Shown here: in pieces, positions 42,835-51,264 of the stretch
How positions within the stretch are numbered: position 1 is the stretch's first letter
Layout of the letters: the number at the start of each line of letters is the position of its first letter
Assembly: GCF_016428585.1 (NCBI RefSeq)
Contig: NZ_JAELVR010000001.1
Location: 1 to 64,000 of the forward strand
DNA length: 64,000 nt
Direction: 5' to 3'
Source of the DNA: Sedimentitalea arenosa
Lineage (GTDB): Bacteria > Pseudomonadota > Alphaproteobacteria > Rhodobacterales > Rhodobacteraceae
The notes under the pieces: generated by a model
The model's database searches: none
Told to the model about the DNA's origin: nothing
Seen by the model: only the letters and a program-made list of their open reading frames with translations
Made by a program: the position numbers and the translations under genes

Positions 42835-44151
42835 CTACTCAAAACGCGACCGGCCGAGCGCCGTGTCGTCAAAGCGTCCGCCCTGCGCGATGCGGGTGCG
42901 CGCCGCGCCGGTCCGTTCCGGCGGCAACGTGTGAAACGAGGTGCGGAAGCTGTCCCGCACGGCCATGCGTTCCGTGAAGCGGTCGTGCCTGACCCGGGCG
43001 CGCACCCCGGCGGCGCGCAGCCGCTCGATCATCAGCCCAAGTGCGCGGGCGACCAGCACGTGCGGCGCGTCGCCCGACAGCGCGTTGATCGTCTCGGGTT
43101 CGGCCACGAGATGCTGCGGCACACCGATCTCGAAGCTGGCCGGTGTGCTCTCGTCCCAGGTGAGGCTGAGACCGGCCCTCGTGCCGCCGGCAAACACCGC
43201 CTCGCCGAACCGGGTCCGGTTCCAGACGCCTTCGCGCAGAGCGTCGGACGCCAGGGCGAAGAAGGCGCGCGACAGGCTTGGCTCGCCGAAATGGCCAACC
43301 AGTAAAAACACCCAGTCGTTCGCGCCGCGGGCGATCTCGGGCAGGGCGGGCGTTGTGTCGAGATCGTCCGGTGTCCAAGGCGTGCCGAGCTGCACGGCGC
43401 CCAGCGAATAAAGCCCGTGGGTTACGTCTCGATCGTCGATGCGGGCGCGCGCCTTACCGTCGGGTCCGCCGGCTTCAATAACCAGCCGTTCGCCGAAGCG
43501 CACCGTTCCCCTGTAGCCGATGGCGGCGCCGGTGGTGATGTTCACCAGCACCGGCGAGGCGGTGGCACCGTCCGGATAGCCGGCGATGACGATCCTTGGC
43601 CGCGCCAGGTCGAGCCCGGCATTCGTGTCGCTCCAGCGAAAGAGGTAGGGCACCCGCCCCCGCCGCGCGGCCAGGGCCCTGGAGCGCACGCGTCGGGGTG
43701 GCGTCTCGACGAAGCGAAACGGCCGGTAAAGCGGCCGCGCGGCGATTGGCCCATAGGCGTCGGCATCAGCACTCTCGGTGAGGCCGGGCGCCAGAGTGAG
43801 CCCATCGACCGCACCTTGCACCCCGCGCAGGTAGTCGAGCACGAAGCGCTTGATCTCCTCGGGCCCCACCGCGCCGCGGAGCCGTGCCGCGACCAGTGCC
43901 AGCAACCGGGCGCGGAAAAGCCGAAGGTGTTCCCATTCGAAACGCTCGATGCCCAGAAGCGCGGCCAGCTTGTCGAGATCTTCGACCCGGTAGGCGAAGT
44001 TCACCCAATGGGTCTGCCGCATCCGGTCGAGATCCTCGTTGAACGCGTCGATCTGCAGCGAGATCGCGCCCAGCACCTGCCCGATGAGCGACTCCGGCGC
44101 ATCGGTCAGCGGCGGCGGCAGACGTGCGGATATGCGCGAATAGGCAGTCAT
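42835..44151 (-). CDS. Baseplate wedge protein, phage tail protein I/Afp12-like
   Basis: A 438-residue protein whose N-terminal 150 residues carry the gpI-type pattern IGQVLGAISLQIDAFNEDLD, then RMRQTHWVNFAYRVEDLDKL, AALLGIERFEWEHLRLFRAR and EEIKRFVLDYLRGVQG. This identifies it as the tail protein that follows baseplate J in contractile tails. A large beta-rich C-terminal domain (170-380) is additional to the short P2 gpI and is more like the extended versions of extracellular injection systems. The ATG overlaps the baseplate J stop by 4 bp (44148-44151). Confidence 0.75.
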   Translation of the reverse strand: MTAYSRISARLPPPLTDAPESLIGQVLGAISLQIDAFNEDLDRMRQTHWVNFAYRVEDLDKLAALLGIERFEWEHLRLFRARLLALVAARLRGAVGPEEIKRFVLDYLRGVQGAVDGLTLAPGLTESADADAYGPIAARPLYRPFRFVETPPRRVRSRALAARRGRVPYLFRWSDTNAGLDLARPRIVIAGYPDGATASPVLVNITTGAAIGYRGTVRFGERLVIEAGGPDGKARARIDDRDVTHGLYSLGAVQLGTPWTPDDLDTTPALPEIARGANDWVFLLVGHFGEPSLSRAFFALASDALREGVWNRTRFGEAVFAGGTRAGLSLTWDESTPASFEIGVPQHLVAEPETINALSGDAPHVLVARALGLMIERLRAAGVRARVRHDRFTERMAVRDSFRTSFHTLPPERTGAARTRIAQGGRFDDTALGRSRFE

Positions 44152-45887
44152 GCCATCACCTCCACCGTCCCGGTGGCGAGCGCCAGCCCGTCAGGCAGGG
44201 TGAAGGGGGGGCCAGTGGAGACCACCTCGGCGAAGAGATCGCCCGCTTGCACGGTGACGATCACCGAATCCGGGTCAAGCGTGAAATCGCCCGACAGGGC
44301 TGTCAGGACGGCAGAATGCGCCAGCGTGTCTCCCGGGCGGAGCGCAGCGACGAGCGCTTCGAAGGCGGTGCGGATCGCGCTTTCCGCCTGTTGCAGCGTG
44401 GCACCGGCATCCGGGATCGCCCGCAGCGAAAGGCTTGCGGTACCCTGCGTGCCGGTCGCGTCGGCGGGGGCGTCCTCGAAGGCCACCGGATCGAACACGA
44501 TGTCGGACCGCGCGACGATGACAGAGGCCTGCGGCTCTATGGTCAGGTCGGCTCCCTGACTGCCGGTTTCACCCTTCAGAGACAGTGCGATCTTTACGTC
44601 GGCGATCCGGCCGTCTGCCAGCACCGCGGCCACCAGCGGGCCGTTGCGGATGCGCGTGGCGAGTCCCGTCGCGTTCACCTTGGTCTCCAGAACGTCCGTC
44701 ACGTCCGACAGGATGCCCGCCACCACCGCTTCGGTCTGCGGCGCGCCGGCGAGCAGCAGCGTCAGCCGGAGCGCCACTTCGGCCCGCGCGGCGGAGGCGG
44801 TCACGACGCGGATTCCCGCCGGGCGCAGATCCTCGATCGTGTTGGCGACAACCGGGGGCAACGGGTCGCCGGGGGACTGGCCGTCGATGTCCAGCGCGAT
44901 CTCGATCTCGCCGGGCAGGCCGTTGGGTTCCTCGTGCACCGCGACGCTGCGGATGTCGGGCAGGGCCATGAGGCCGTTCTTCAGCGCCGTGACCGTGCCC
45001 TTGTTCGCCGCCAGAAGCGCGCCGGCCACGCGGCGGCGCAGGTCGTCGTCGCTTTCGTCGGTTGTGGCGCGGGTGGTGGGGCGCGGGTTGGTCACCGCGT
45101 CGATGCCCGCAATGGTACGCTGGGTCACGGTCAGCACGTTCGCCTCCACCGCCGGCACCGCCGCGTGGGTGCCGCGCACGCGCACCTCTGTCACGCTTTC
45201 GCCGGCGAGCATCTGGCGCGGCTCCACCGTTTCGTAGCGCGCGGTGTCGGCGATGTCGGTCACCGGCGTGCCGACGGGGATGGTGATCGTGCCCTGTGCG
45301 CCGGCGCGGCGCGAAAACCGCACGCTGCCCACGGCCGCACCGGCCCGCGCGCGTTTCTGGGCCAGAAGGGCCACCACCCGGTCCAGGGCGGCGCCTTGAG
45401 CGGTTTCGAGGAAGGCGCTGTCATAGGCGAGGTTGAGCTGGGCGTAGAGCTTGGCCATCTCGGTCGAGACCGCCTCGACCAGCGTACGGGCGACAGAGCC
45501 CACGTTGACATCGGTGATCGGCGTGGGCTCGGACGTGGCGGGGTAGTAGTTGATCGACAGGTCGGTGTCGGGCGCGGGCCGGCGGTCGGGGCGCACGAAG
45601 CGCAGGACGGAACTGTCGTCCGGGTCCTCCGGTCCGCCGACCAGTTCGTATTCGTCGAGCCGGAAGACATGCGGCAGCGGTTCCCCCGTCGGGTCGGGAT
45701 TGGGCAGGAAGCCGCGGACCATCGAGACGCGCGACACCGGGCGCTTCTTCAGGGTGACGGTGACGGGTTGCGGCGGGCTTGCATTGGGGTCGTAGCTGAC
45801 GCGATGGCTCTCTTCGGCGACCCCGGCGGTGAGCGTCGTCAGGACGTCGACCACGATCTGGTCATAGGGGCGGTTGACGAAGGTCAT
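44148..45887 (-). CDS. Baseplate assembly protein J/gp47 family (Afp11-like)
   Basis: A 579-residue protein with clear baseplate J content: AKLYAQLNLAYDSAFLETAQ, then GAALDRVVALLAQKRARAGA and the central TTDESDDDLRRRVAGALLAA, NKGTVTALKNGLMALPDIRS, VHEEPNGLPGEIEIALDIDG and GTLAHSAVLTALSG-like DTLAHSAVLTALSGDF. In contractile machines it forms the wedge ring that links hub and sheath. An N-terminal extension of about 150 residues precedes the canonical part. Confidence 0.88.
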   Translation of the reverse strand: MTFVNRPYDQIVVDVLTTLTAGVAEESHRVSYDPNASPPQPVTVTLKKRPVSRVSMVRGFLPNPDPTGEPLPHVFRLDEYELVGGPEDPDDSSVLRFVRPDRRPAPDTDLSINYYPATSEPTPITDVNVGSVARTLVEAVSTEMAKLYAQLNLAYDSAFLETAQGAALDRVVALLAQKRARAGAAVGSVRFSRRAGAQGTITIPVGTPVTDIADTARYETVEPRQMLAGESVTEVRVRGTHAAVPAVEANVLTVTQRTIAGIDAVTNPRPTTRATTDESDDDLRRRVAGALLAANKGTVTALKNGLMALPDIRSVAVHEEPNGLPGEIEIALDIDGQSPGDPLPPVVANTIEDLRPAGIRVVTASAARAEVALRLTLLLAGAPQTEAVVAGILSDVTDVLETKVNATGLATRIRNGPLVAAVLADGRIADVKIALSLKGETGSQGADLTIEPQASVIVARSDIVFDPVAFEDAPADATGTQGTASLSLRAIPDAGATLQQAESAIRTAFEALVAALRPGDTLAHSAVLTALSGDFTLDPDSVIVTVQAGDLFAEVVSTGPPFTLPDGLALATGTVEVMA

Positions 45888-45978
45888 GGCCTGCCCTCCG
45901 GGGTGCCTTGAGCGCAGATCGGCAAGAGAAACCCCGGCCTGGTCGGCGCGACGGTGGGCGAAATGCCAAGAGCGCCTC

Positions 45979-46461
45979 TCAAAGTGCCACCTCCAGCCCC
46001 AGCGACATCGCCTCGTCCTCGCCCAGCGGGCGGACCGAAAAGGCGATGCGCACGGTCTCGGGGCGGTCGTCGACCGTCACGACGCTCAAGCCCAGAACCT
46101 CCGCGACGCGCCGTTCCTGCCGCAATGCCTGCAGCACGTAGAGCCGGGCGCGCAGCCGCGACAGGTCGGTGTTGCCCATGCCGATCAACTCGGTCAGCCG
46201 GCAGCCATAGCGCGGATGGCCAAGCCCCTTCAGCGACCCGACCGGCGTCAGCAGCCGCAGGATCAGCGCCTGTGCGAGGTTCTCGCGGCCTGAGACCCGG
46301 GCAAGGTCCTTCGGTTCGCGGTCCTGCGCCACCCCGCCGCGCATTCCCGGCACCAGGCCGGCGTCGAGCGTGCCCCAGGAATCCGCTTCGGTCAGCCGGA
46401 TCGCCGAGGGCACACCGGTGAAGCGCGTCAGGCCGATGTCGCTGCGCAGGACGTCGGTCAC
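45979..46461 (-). CDS. Baseplate protein gp25/GPW family
   Basis: A 160-residue protein. The gp25 core is GRENLAQALILRLLTPVGSL, then GHPRYGCRLTELIGMGNTDL and VEVLGL-like VAEVLGLSVVTVDDRPETVR with terminal IAFSVRPLG. gp25 contacts the first sheath ring and starts sheath polymerisation. It is longer than T4 gp25 (about 130 residues) because of an N-terminal extension. Gaps of about 95 bp lie on both sides, unlike the tight spacing of the rest. Confidence 0.85.
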   Translation of the reverse strand: MTDVLRSDIGLTRFTGVPSAIRLTEADSWGTLDAGLVPGMRGGVAQDREPKDLARVSGRENLAQALILRLLTPVGSLKGLGHPRYGCRLTELIGMGNTDLSRLRARLYVLQALRQERRVAEVLGLSVVTVDDRPETVRIAFSVRPLGEDEAMSLGLEVAL

Positions 46462-46557
46462 CGGCGCCTCCTCGATGTCGGGTGCAGGAGCGCCGTAGTG
46501 CAGGACGCGGGCGGGGCGACCATCCAGGGCGCTTTAAGTGAGGAGCCCTTGCGCATA

Positions 46558-46959
46558 TCAGCCCCCCACCAGCACGGTTCCGGCGGCGATCACCTGGCCC
46601 ACTGGCTGATCCACGGGGTCGTTGCAGGTCTTGGCCATGTCTCCCATCCGCGCCGCCTGTTTGCCACCGATCATGACCGTGGCCGAGCCCATCACCACCT
46701 CGGCCTTGTTCGTCGGCGGTTTCTGAAAGGCGGTTCCGGGCGGTGTTGGAAGGTGCGGCGGCGTGTTGTCGGCGGTCGAACCCACCACGGCGGCGGCCTG
46801 TCCCGCCACCTTCACACTGGGATCGAGCCCGCCGGTCAGGAGCCCCGAGAACGGGTGCGGCAGCGGTGTCGGCACCAGCGACGGTCCCGCCGGCACCATG
46901 ACGATATGGGTATCGACCGCCACGATCCTGTCATTCGCCTTCGCCGCCGGGTTGCCCAT
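46558..46959 (-). CDS. PAAR-motif spike-tip protein
   Basis: A 133-residue protein built of PAAR repeats: GNPAAKANDRIVAVDTHIVM, PHPFSGLLTGGLDPSVKVAG, AEVVMGSATVMIGGKQAARM and a final VIAAGTVLVGG, with conserved histidines and a cysteine that would bind zinc at the tip. PAAR proteins sharpen the central spike of T6SS and extracellular injection systems. It is adjacent to the spike gene (12 bp). Confidence 0.88.
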   Translation of the reverse strand: MGNPAAKANDRIVAVDTHIVMVPAGPSLVPTPLPHPFSGLLTGGLDPSVKVAGQAAAVVGSTADNTPPHLPTPPGTAFQKPPTNKAEVVMGSATVMIGGKQAARMGDMAKTCNDPVDQPVGQVIAAGTVLVGG

Positions 46960-46971
46960 CAGTTTCCTCCT

Positions 46972-47661
46972 TCAGTTCAGTTCGACCGTGGCGCCGTTGA
47001 TCTTCACGCCCGCATCGCCCGCGATCTCGACCTCCGTGCCCTTGAGCGACAGTTTGCCCGCCGTTTCGATGGCGATGTCGCCGTCCTGCTCCAGCGTGAT
47101 CTTCGCGGTGCCGGCGGCGATCTCGACCTTGCCGTCCGAGGCACCGGACTGCGTCAGAGTCACCTGCGTCTTGTCGCCCATGGTCAGCGCGATGCGCCCG
47201 TCGGACACTTCGACCTGCACAGCCACATCGCCGCCGAGCGCCACGGTCAGCGATCGGCTGTCGCCCGGCGTGTCGGCCGTGACGATGAGTTGGTCGTCGG
47301 GCGTCTCGGCGCGCGGGGGCAGGGCGACGACGACCTGGTCCGGCCCGTGCGGTGGCGGCGCCACATCGTCAGAGTACAGCCGCCCGGCGATCACCGGCGC
47401 GTGCATGTCGCCGTCAAGGAACAGAACCACCACGAGGTCGTTCTCCTGCGGCAGGCCGACTGCACCGATCAGCCCGGTGGCGATCGGCACCTTGGGCAGG
47501 ACGATCTCGCTTTCACGCAGCCGCACGGTACAGGCATGATCCGGCTGGCCATTGGCGCCATGCACAGAGGTCACGATGGCGAGCCGGGGGGCGGCCTGCT
47601 TGCCGACCTCGTGGCGCGCAATGGCCTGAACGGTACGAAGGATGCCCTGCACGTCCGACAT
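46972..47661 (-). CDS. Central spike/baseplate assembly protein V family (VgrG C-terminal-like)
   Basis: A 229-residue protein. The OB-fold region is RLAIVTSVHGANGQPDHACT, then VPIATGLIGAVGLPQENDLV and DMHAPVIAGRLYSDD. The C-terminal part has short regular beta repeats (TAKITLEQDGDIAIETAGKL, SLKGTEVEIAGDAGVKING), the beta-prism of a gpV/gp5-type spike. It carries the PAAR tip and sits on the hub protein. The ATG overlaps the hub stop by one base. Confidence 0.87.
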   Translation of the reverse strand: MSDVQGILRTVQAIARHEVGKQAAPRLAIVTSVHGANGQPDHACTVRLRESEIVLPKVPIATGLIGAVGLPQENDLVVVLFLDGDMHAPVIAGRLYSDDVAPPPHGPDQVVVALPPRAETPDDQLIVTADTPGDSRSLTVALGGDVAVQVEVSDGRIALTMGDKTQVTLTQSGASDGKVEIAAGTAKITLEQDGDIAIETAGKLSLKGTEVEIAGDAGVKINGATVELN

Positions 47662-48683
47662 CAGAACACCGCCGAGAGCGCGCCGCCGAGCGAGCCCAGA
47701 AGCGCCAGCGGGTCGAACCCGTCCGGGTCGCGGTTGGCGGTGACGTGGCTGCGCGCGCCGGAAGGTGTCACCACGTGACGTACGGTCTCGGCCCAGGCGG
47801 CGCCGGTGGCGACGGAGTCGGGCAGGCCCTGCAGCTCGATCCGCTGGCCGGGGCGAAGCTGCGGCTGCAGCCAGCCTTGAAAGACGAGCTGGCGCGACGT
47901 GGCCTGGTGCGCCCGGGTCAGTCCGGCGCCGGCCATGGATGCGCCGTCGGGCGTGCGCAGCGCGGGGCGAAACAGGATTCGGCGGTCGGGGGCGGGAGCA
48001 TCACCGTCGAGTGGATCGATGATCGGGCGCAGTGCCTCGGGCGCGGAGGCCGTGCCCGCCATCGCTTCGCCGCAGACCCGGAAGGCCGTGCCGGCATCGT
48101 CCCGCTCCCGGTGGGTGAGGCGCAGCAGGTCGCGGCCATGGGCCAGCGCGGTGTCGGCGGTCCCGGCGCCGATCTCGAAGACCTCGAGCGCGCCGTCCGC
48201 GCCGACCCGGGCGAAGGCGGCCGACATTGCGGCAAGCCGGGCGACGTGTTCCCACGCGGTGCGCGCGGGATCGGCGACGTAGAAGGCGAGGTCGACCCCA
48301 TCGGTGACCGCGCCGGTCTCCACCTCTGCCTCGGACGCGAGGTCGCGCACCACTCGTCCGGCCGACACGCCTTCGAAGGTCACCGCCGGACGGATCGCGG
48401 ACATGCGACCGCCGGCATTCACGGCCACAACTCGCCAGCCATGCAGCGATGGCGCGACGCTGCGGATCACCCCTGTAAACACCGCCTCCTCGCGCTCGCC
48501 ATTGCCCAGCGTCAGGCTGCAGGGCTCGCCCGGCGCGGCATCGAACGGTGCCTCGGGCGGCAGCACCGCCTCGAGCCGGTCGATCCCCGGCGCCAGCGTC
48601 AGCGTCAGATCCAGCGCCAGCACCTGCCGGTCCCACAGTCCGTTTCCCAGCGTCAACGCGTAAGTGGGGCGCAGTTGCGGCAT
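47661..48683 (-). CDS. Baseplate hub protein, phage late control D/gp27 family
   Basis: A 340-residue protein from the ATG at 48683, which follows GGGAGG. The gpD/VgrG-like hub fold shows TFTGVIRSV-like EAVFTGVIRSVAPSLHGWRV, then VSAGRVVRDLASEAEVETGA, WEHVARLAAMSAAFARVGAD, GRDLLRLTHRERDDAGTAFR and PGQRIELQGLP near the C-terminus. It binds the tube and the spike and would determine what is loaded at the tip. The frame is open 15 codons upstream but without a ribosome-binding site. Confidence 0.82.
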   Translation of the reverse strand: MPQLRPTYALTLGNGLWDRQVLALDLTLTLAPGIDRLEAVLPPEAPFDAAPGEPCSLTLGNGEREEAVFTGVIRSVAPSLHGWRVVAVNAGGRMSAIRPAVTFEGVSAGRVVRDLASEAEVETGAVTDGVDLAFYVADPARTAWEHVARLAAMSAAFARVGADGALEVFEIGAGTADTALAHGRDLLRLTHRERDDAGTAFRVCGEAMAGTASAPEALRPIIDPLDGDAPAPDRRILFRPALRTPDGASMAGAGLTRAHQATSRQLVFQGWLQPQLRPGQRIELQGLPDSVATGAAWAETVRHVVTPSGARSHVTANRDPDGFDPLALLGSLGGALSAVF

Positions 48684-48819
48684 CAGACCCTCCCGTGCCG
48701 CAGAGCGCCGCGATTGAAAGCACGGCAAGACTTTGCGCGTTTCGGTTCAAATCCCAGAACGCGATCCGAAACCGCCGGGCCCGGTCGGGATGTTGCGGGA
48801 CGGATGCAACAGACCTGGC

Positions 48820-49515
48820 TCATGATCCGCCCCCGCCGGTTATCCGGCCGATTGCGTCTCCAAGCCCGGCCGTTCCGCTGCCGGCCTCGCCCAGTCCGGC
48901 GATCTCGTCGGTGACCGGGCCGAGCACATTGCCCACGCTGCCAAGATCCACAAGACCGGTGAGACCTTCGAGTTGTTCGAGCACATCGAGCGCATCGTCG
49001 AGGGCGCCCATCACGCCGGCCGCCTGGTCCTGCAAGTCGCTCGCGAGATCGCCGAGCGCGCCCGCGTCGAAACCCAGATCGTCGAGTCCAGGCAGCCCCG
49101 CATCGCCGAGCCCGGGCAGGCCACCGAAGGACGACACCTCTGCCGGTGGCGGCAGTTCCGGGCTCTCTTCCAGTACCACGCGGTAAAAATACTGCGAGGC
49201 AGGGCCGACGCGCTGCTCGGCTTCGAAGGCCGCGATCACCATGGTCTCGATTTCGAGCGCGACCGTGATGTCCGAAACGAACGCCACTTCTTCACCCCCG
49301 GCGGCCTTTTCCTGCAACGCGGCCAAGTCGTCACCAGCCGTTTCGCCAAGCAGCAGGCCCGACAGTTCGACGCGGTGACCGCTGCGGCCGAAATTCTGGT
49401 GCACCCGGCCGGCAAGCCCCATCACCTTTGCCGGAGCGAGGTCGAGTGAAGTCGACTGGCGGATCACCTGCACTGCGGAGAGCGCGATGTCGTCGATCAT
49501 CGGCACGGCGGGCAT
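48820..49515 (-). CDS. Tube-initiator/collar-like protein between tube and hub genes
   Basis: A 231-residue protein. Residues 20-115 show the pattern of tube-initiator (gp53/Afp7 or U-type) beta folds: HRVELSGLLLGETAGDDLAA, EEVAFVSDITVALEIETMVI, and QYFYRVVLEESPELPPP. No LysM domain is seen, unlike Afp7. The C-terminal half is Gly/Leu/Asp-rich and low complexity (GGLPGLGDAGLPGLDDLG, then GVMGALDDALDVLEQLEGL). The function follows from position between tube and hub. Confidence 0.5.
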   Translation of the reverse strand: MPAVPMIDDIALSAVQVIRQSTSLDLAPAKVMGLAGRVHQNFGRSGHRVELSGLLLGETAGDDLAALQEKAAGGEEVAFVSDITVALEIETMVIAAFEAEQRVGPASQYFYRVVLEESPELPPPAEVSSFGGLPGLGDAGLPGLDDLGFDAGALGDLASDLQDQAAGVMGALDDALDVLEQLEGLTGLVDLGSVGNVLGPVTDEIAGLGEAGSGTAGLGDAIGRITGGGGS

Positions 49516-50831
49516 CAGCGCTCCTCCAGCAGGCCGAGGTCGCGCGCGGTCTCTTCAAAGGCGCGTTCGAGCGCGTCGATCACCTCTGCGACCGGGTCGG
49601 CCGGGGGAACGGAGGTCTCGACCAACGGCGTGGTGTCGAATGCGGGCGGCGCGCGGTCGGGCAGGGGCGAGACTGGGCGCGCCGTTTGGCCTTGCTGCGC
49701 AAGCGTGGTGGGCGCTTCGAACGCCGCGGGCAGGGCGGTCGCTGTGCCCCGCTGCCAGGTATCGTATCTAGGGGGGCTGAGGTGGGCGTCAGGAAAATGC
49801 GCGTTGCCCGCAACCGCGCCGAAAGCCGGCCCGGGCGAGGTCGGTGCAAACTGCCGGCGTCCTGCCTCCGATGGCGGCGCAGCGGTGGTGGCGGACGGGG
49901 TGTCCGGGTATGCCGCGACAGGTTGCGAGACCTGTGGAGGTTCCGTTTTTCGGTCGGGGGACGCGGTGGTCGGCCTGTCAGGGGCCGGGGCGGCCATCGT
50001 CTCGGGTGTGACCGGCACGACCCTGAACACCGGTTTGCGCCGGGTCGCAGGCGTCGCAGGCGCGGGCGGCGCCGCACTCCGTGCAGTCTCCTGTATACCG
50101 GGTTTAGTCCGATCCGACGTCTTGGTGCTCGTGGCACCCCGCTCCGGTTCGGATTGTGTGGCGTCGATCTCTGTCACGCGGTGCGGTGTAACAGCGGATG
50201 TGGTCGGTCCGGCGCTGGGATGGCCGCCCGGACCCTGACCGGTCGTAGCGCGGTTCGCGGACGGCTCGGTCGTATCGGTCGTTGCAGACCTCTGAACCGC
50301 ATCCGTGCCTAGCGGTGGCGCAGCCTCTGCCGGATCGGGCAAGACGTCGATTCGGGTGAAACCGGGCGGCGGATCCGCCCGAGCGCGGGTGACAGGCGCT
50401 TCATGTGTTGGCTGTACTCCGACATGGCGCAGGAAGGCGTCGATCTCGCGCGCGGGGCGGGCGTCGATCTCGGCCAGCGACCAGCCCGTCGCACGGGAGA
50501 GCCCCAAGGCCTGCGCCGCCAGTTCAGCTTCGTCGAGCCCGCCGCCCTGCGGCCGGTCGAGCCATGCGGCGAGCTGGGCCGCGGCCTGCGCTTCCGTGCC
50601 GTCGAGGTCTCGGCCGGTTGCAAGTTCAACCAATGCGCTTTGAAGCCCCGACAGTCCCAGTTCGGCGAACCGTGCGAGACGAACCCGCTCTGCCCAGGTC
50701 AACGGCCGCACCACGACGGGATCATCGGGCAGGGCCAGCGTCACGCCTCCCGTCGCCGGGTCCGGTGCGAAGGGATAGGTCTGCCCGCCGGCGCGGACCA
50801 CCATGCCCTCGGTATCGATTGTCGTCGGCAT
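49515..50831 (-). CDS. 438-aa protein with long disordered Pro/Thr/Ala-rich region
   Basis: The N-terminal 140 residues are ordered (VVRAGGQTYPFAPDPATGG, then RPLTWAERVRLARFAELGLS and IDAFLRHVGV). Residues about 145-400 are proline-, threonine-, serine- and alanine-rich with almost no hydrophobic clusters. A C-terminal helix VAEVIDALERAFEETARDLG closes the protein. The position just after the tube gene is that of tail-assembly chaperones in phages, and the ordered N-terminus could be such a domain. The long linker is unusual. It overlaps the next gene by one base. Confidence 0.55.
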   Translation of the reverse strand: MPTTIDTEGMVVRAGGQTYPFAPDPATGGVTLALPDDPVVVRPLTWAERVRLARFAELGLSGLQSALVELATGRDLDGTEAQAAAQLAAWLDRPQGGGLDEAELAAQALGLSRATGWSLAEIDARPAREIDAFLRHVGVQPTHEAPVTRARADPPPGFTRIDVLPDPAEAAPPLGTDAVQRSATTDTTEPSANRATTGQGPGGHPSAGPTTSAVTPHRVTEIDATQSEPERGATSTKTSDRTKPGIQETARSAAPPAPATPATRRKPVFRVVPVTPETMAAPAPDRPTTASPDRKTEPPQVSQPVAAYPDTPSATTAAPPSEAGRRQFAPTSPGPAFGAVAGNAHFPDAHLSPPRYDTWQRGTATALPAAFEAPTTLAQQGQTARPVSPLPDRAPPAFDTTPLVETSVPPADPVAEVIDALERAFEETARDLGLLEER

Positions 50832-50861
50832 TCCGGCCGCCCCCCGCCGTGCCCGAGACGC

Positions 50862-51242
50862 CTATTCCTCTCGGACGGCGCTCGATGTGAACTCGTAGAT
50901 CGCCTCGCCATGCCCTTCGGCGGACATCCCGAAGCTCTTCTGGTCAAGGTAGCAGTCCTCAAACGCCAGTTGCCGGCTTTGCTCGCCGTGGCGCAGCGTG
51001 GCCGAGATCGCGAAGGCGGTGTTGCCGTCCAGCAACCCGTCCAGCGTCGCATTGCCAGAGGCGATGCGCAGCCGTCCCGTCACGCTCTTGGTGCCGAAAT
51101 AGACCGCGATGCGGCGGTCGGTACCGATGGCGCCGATCTCGGATCGAGCCTTTGCGTGGCTGTATTCGATGGATTGCAGGCCCTCGATGGTCTCGTCGTC
51201 GATTTTCACCTCGGACGCGAAGGCGGTGTAGATCTGCGGCAT
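50862..51242 (-). CDS. Tail tube-like protein
   Basis: A 126-residue beta-rich protein: VKIDDETIEGLQSIEYSHAK, then RSEIGAIGTDRRIAVYFGTK, SVTGRLRIASGNATLDGLLD, AFEDCYLDQKSFGMSAEGHG and a terminal EAIYEFTSS. It has the size and beta-sandwich pattern of inner-tube proteins (gp19/Hcp-like fold) and follows the sheath gene by 22 bp, as tube genes do. It would stack as hexamers inside the sheath. Only one tube gene is seen, where Afp/PVC systems have two. Confidence 0.7.
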   Translation of the reverse strand: MPQIYTAFASEVKIDDETIEGLQSIEYSHAKARSEIGAIGTDRRIAVYFGTKSVTGRLRIASGNATLDGLLDGNTAFAISATLRHGEQSRQLAFEDCYLDQKSFGMSAEGHGEAIYEFTSSAVREE

Positions 51243-51264
51243 CTCTCAGGTCCCCCGGGCCGGA

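Noticed and set aside
48739-48772. tRNA-like T-arm sequence (GGTTCAAATCC) with a 7-bp inverted repeat between the hub and tube-initiator genes
   Set aside because: No acceptor, D or anticodon arms can be folded around it, so it is most likely chance sequence in a 136-bp gap.
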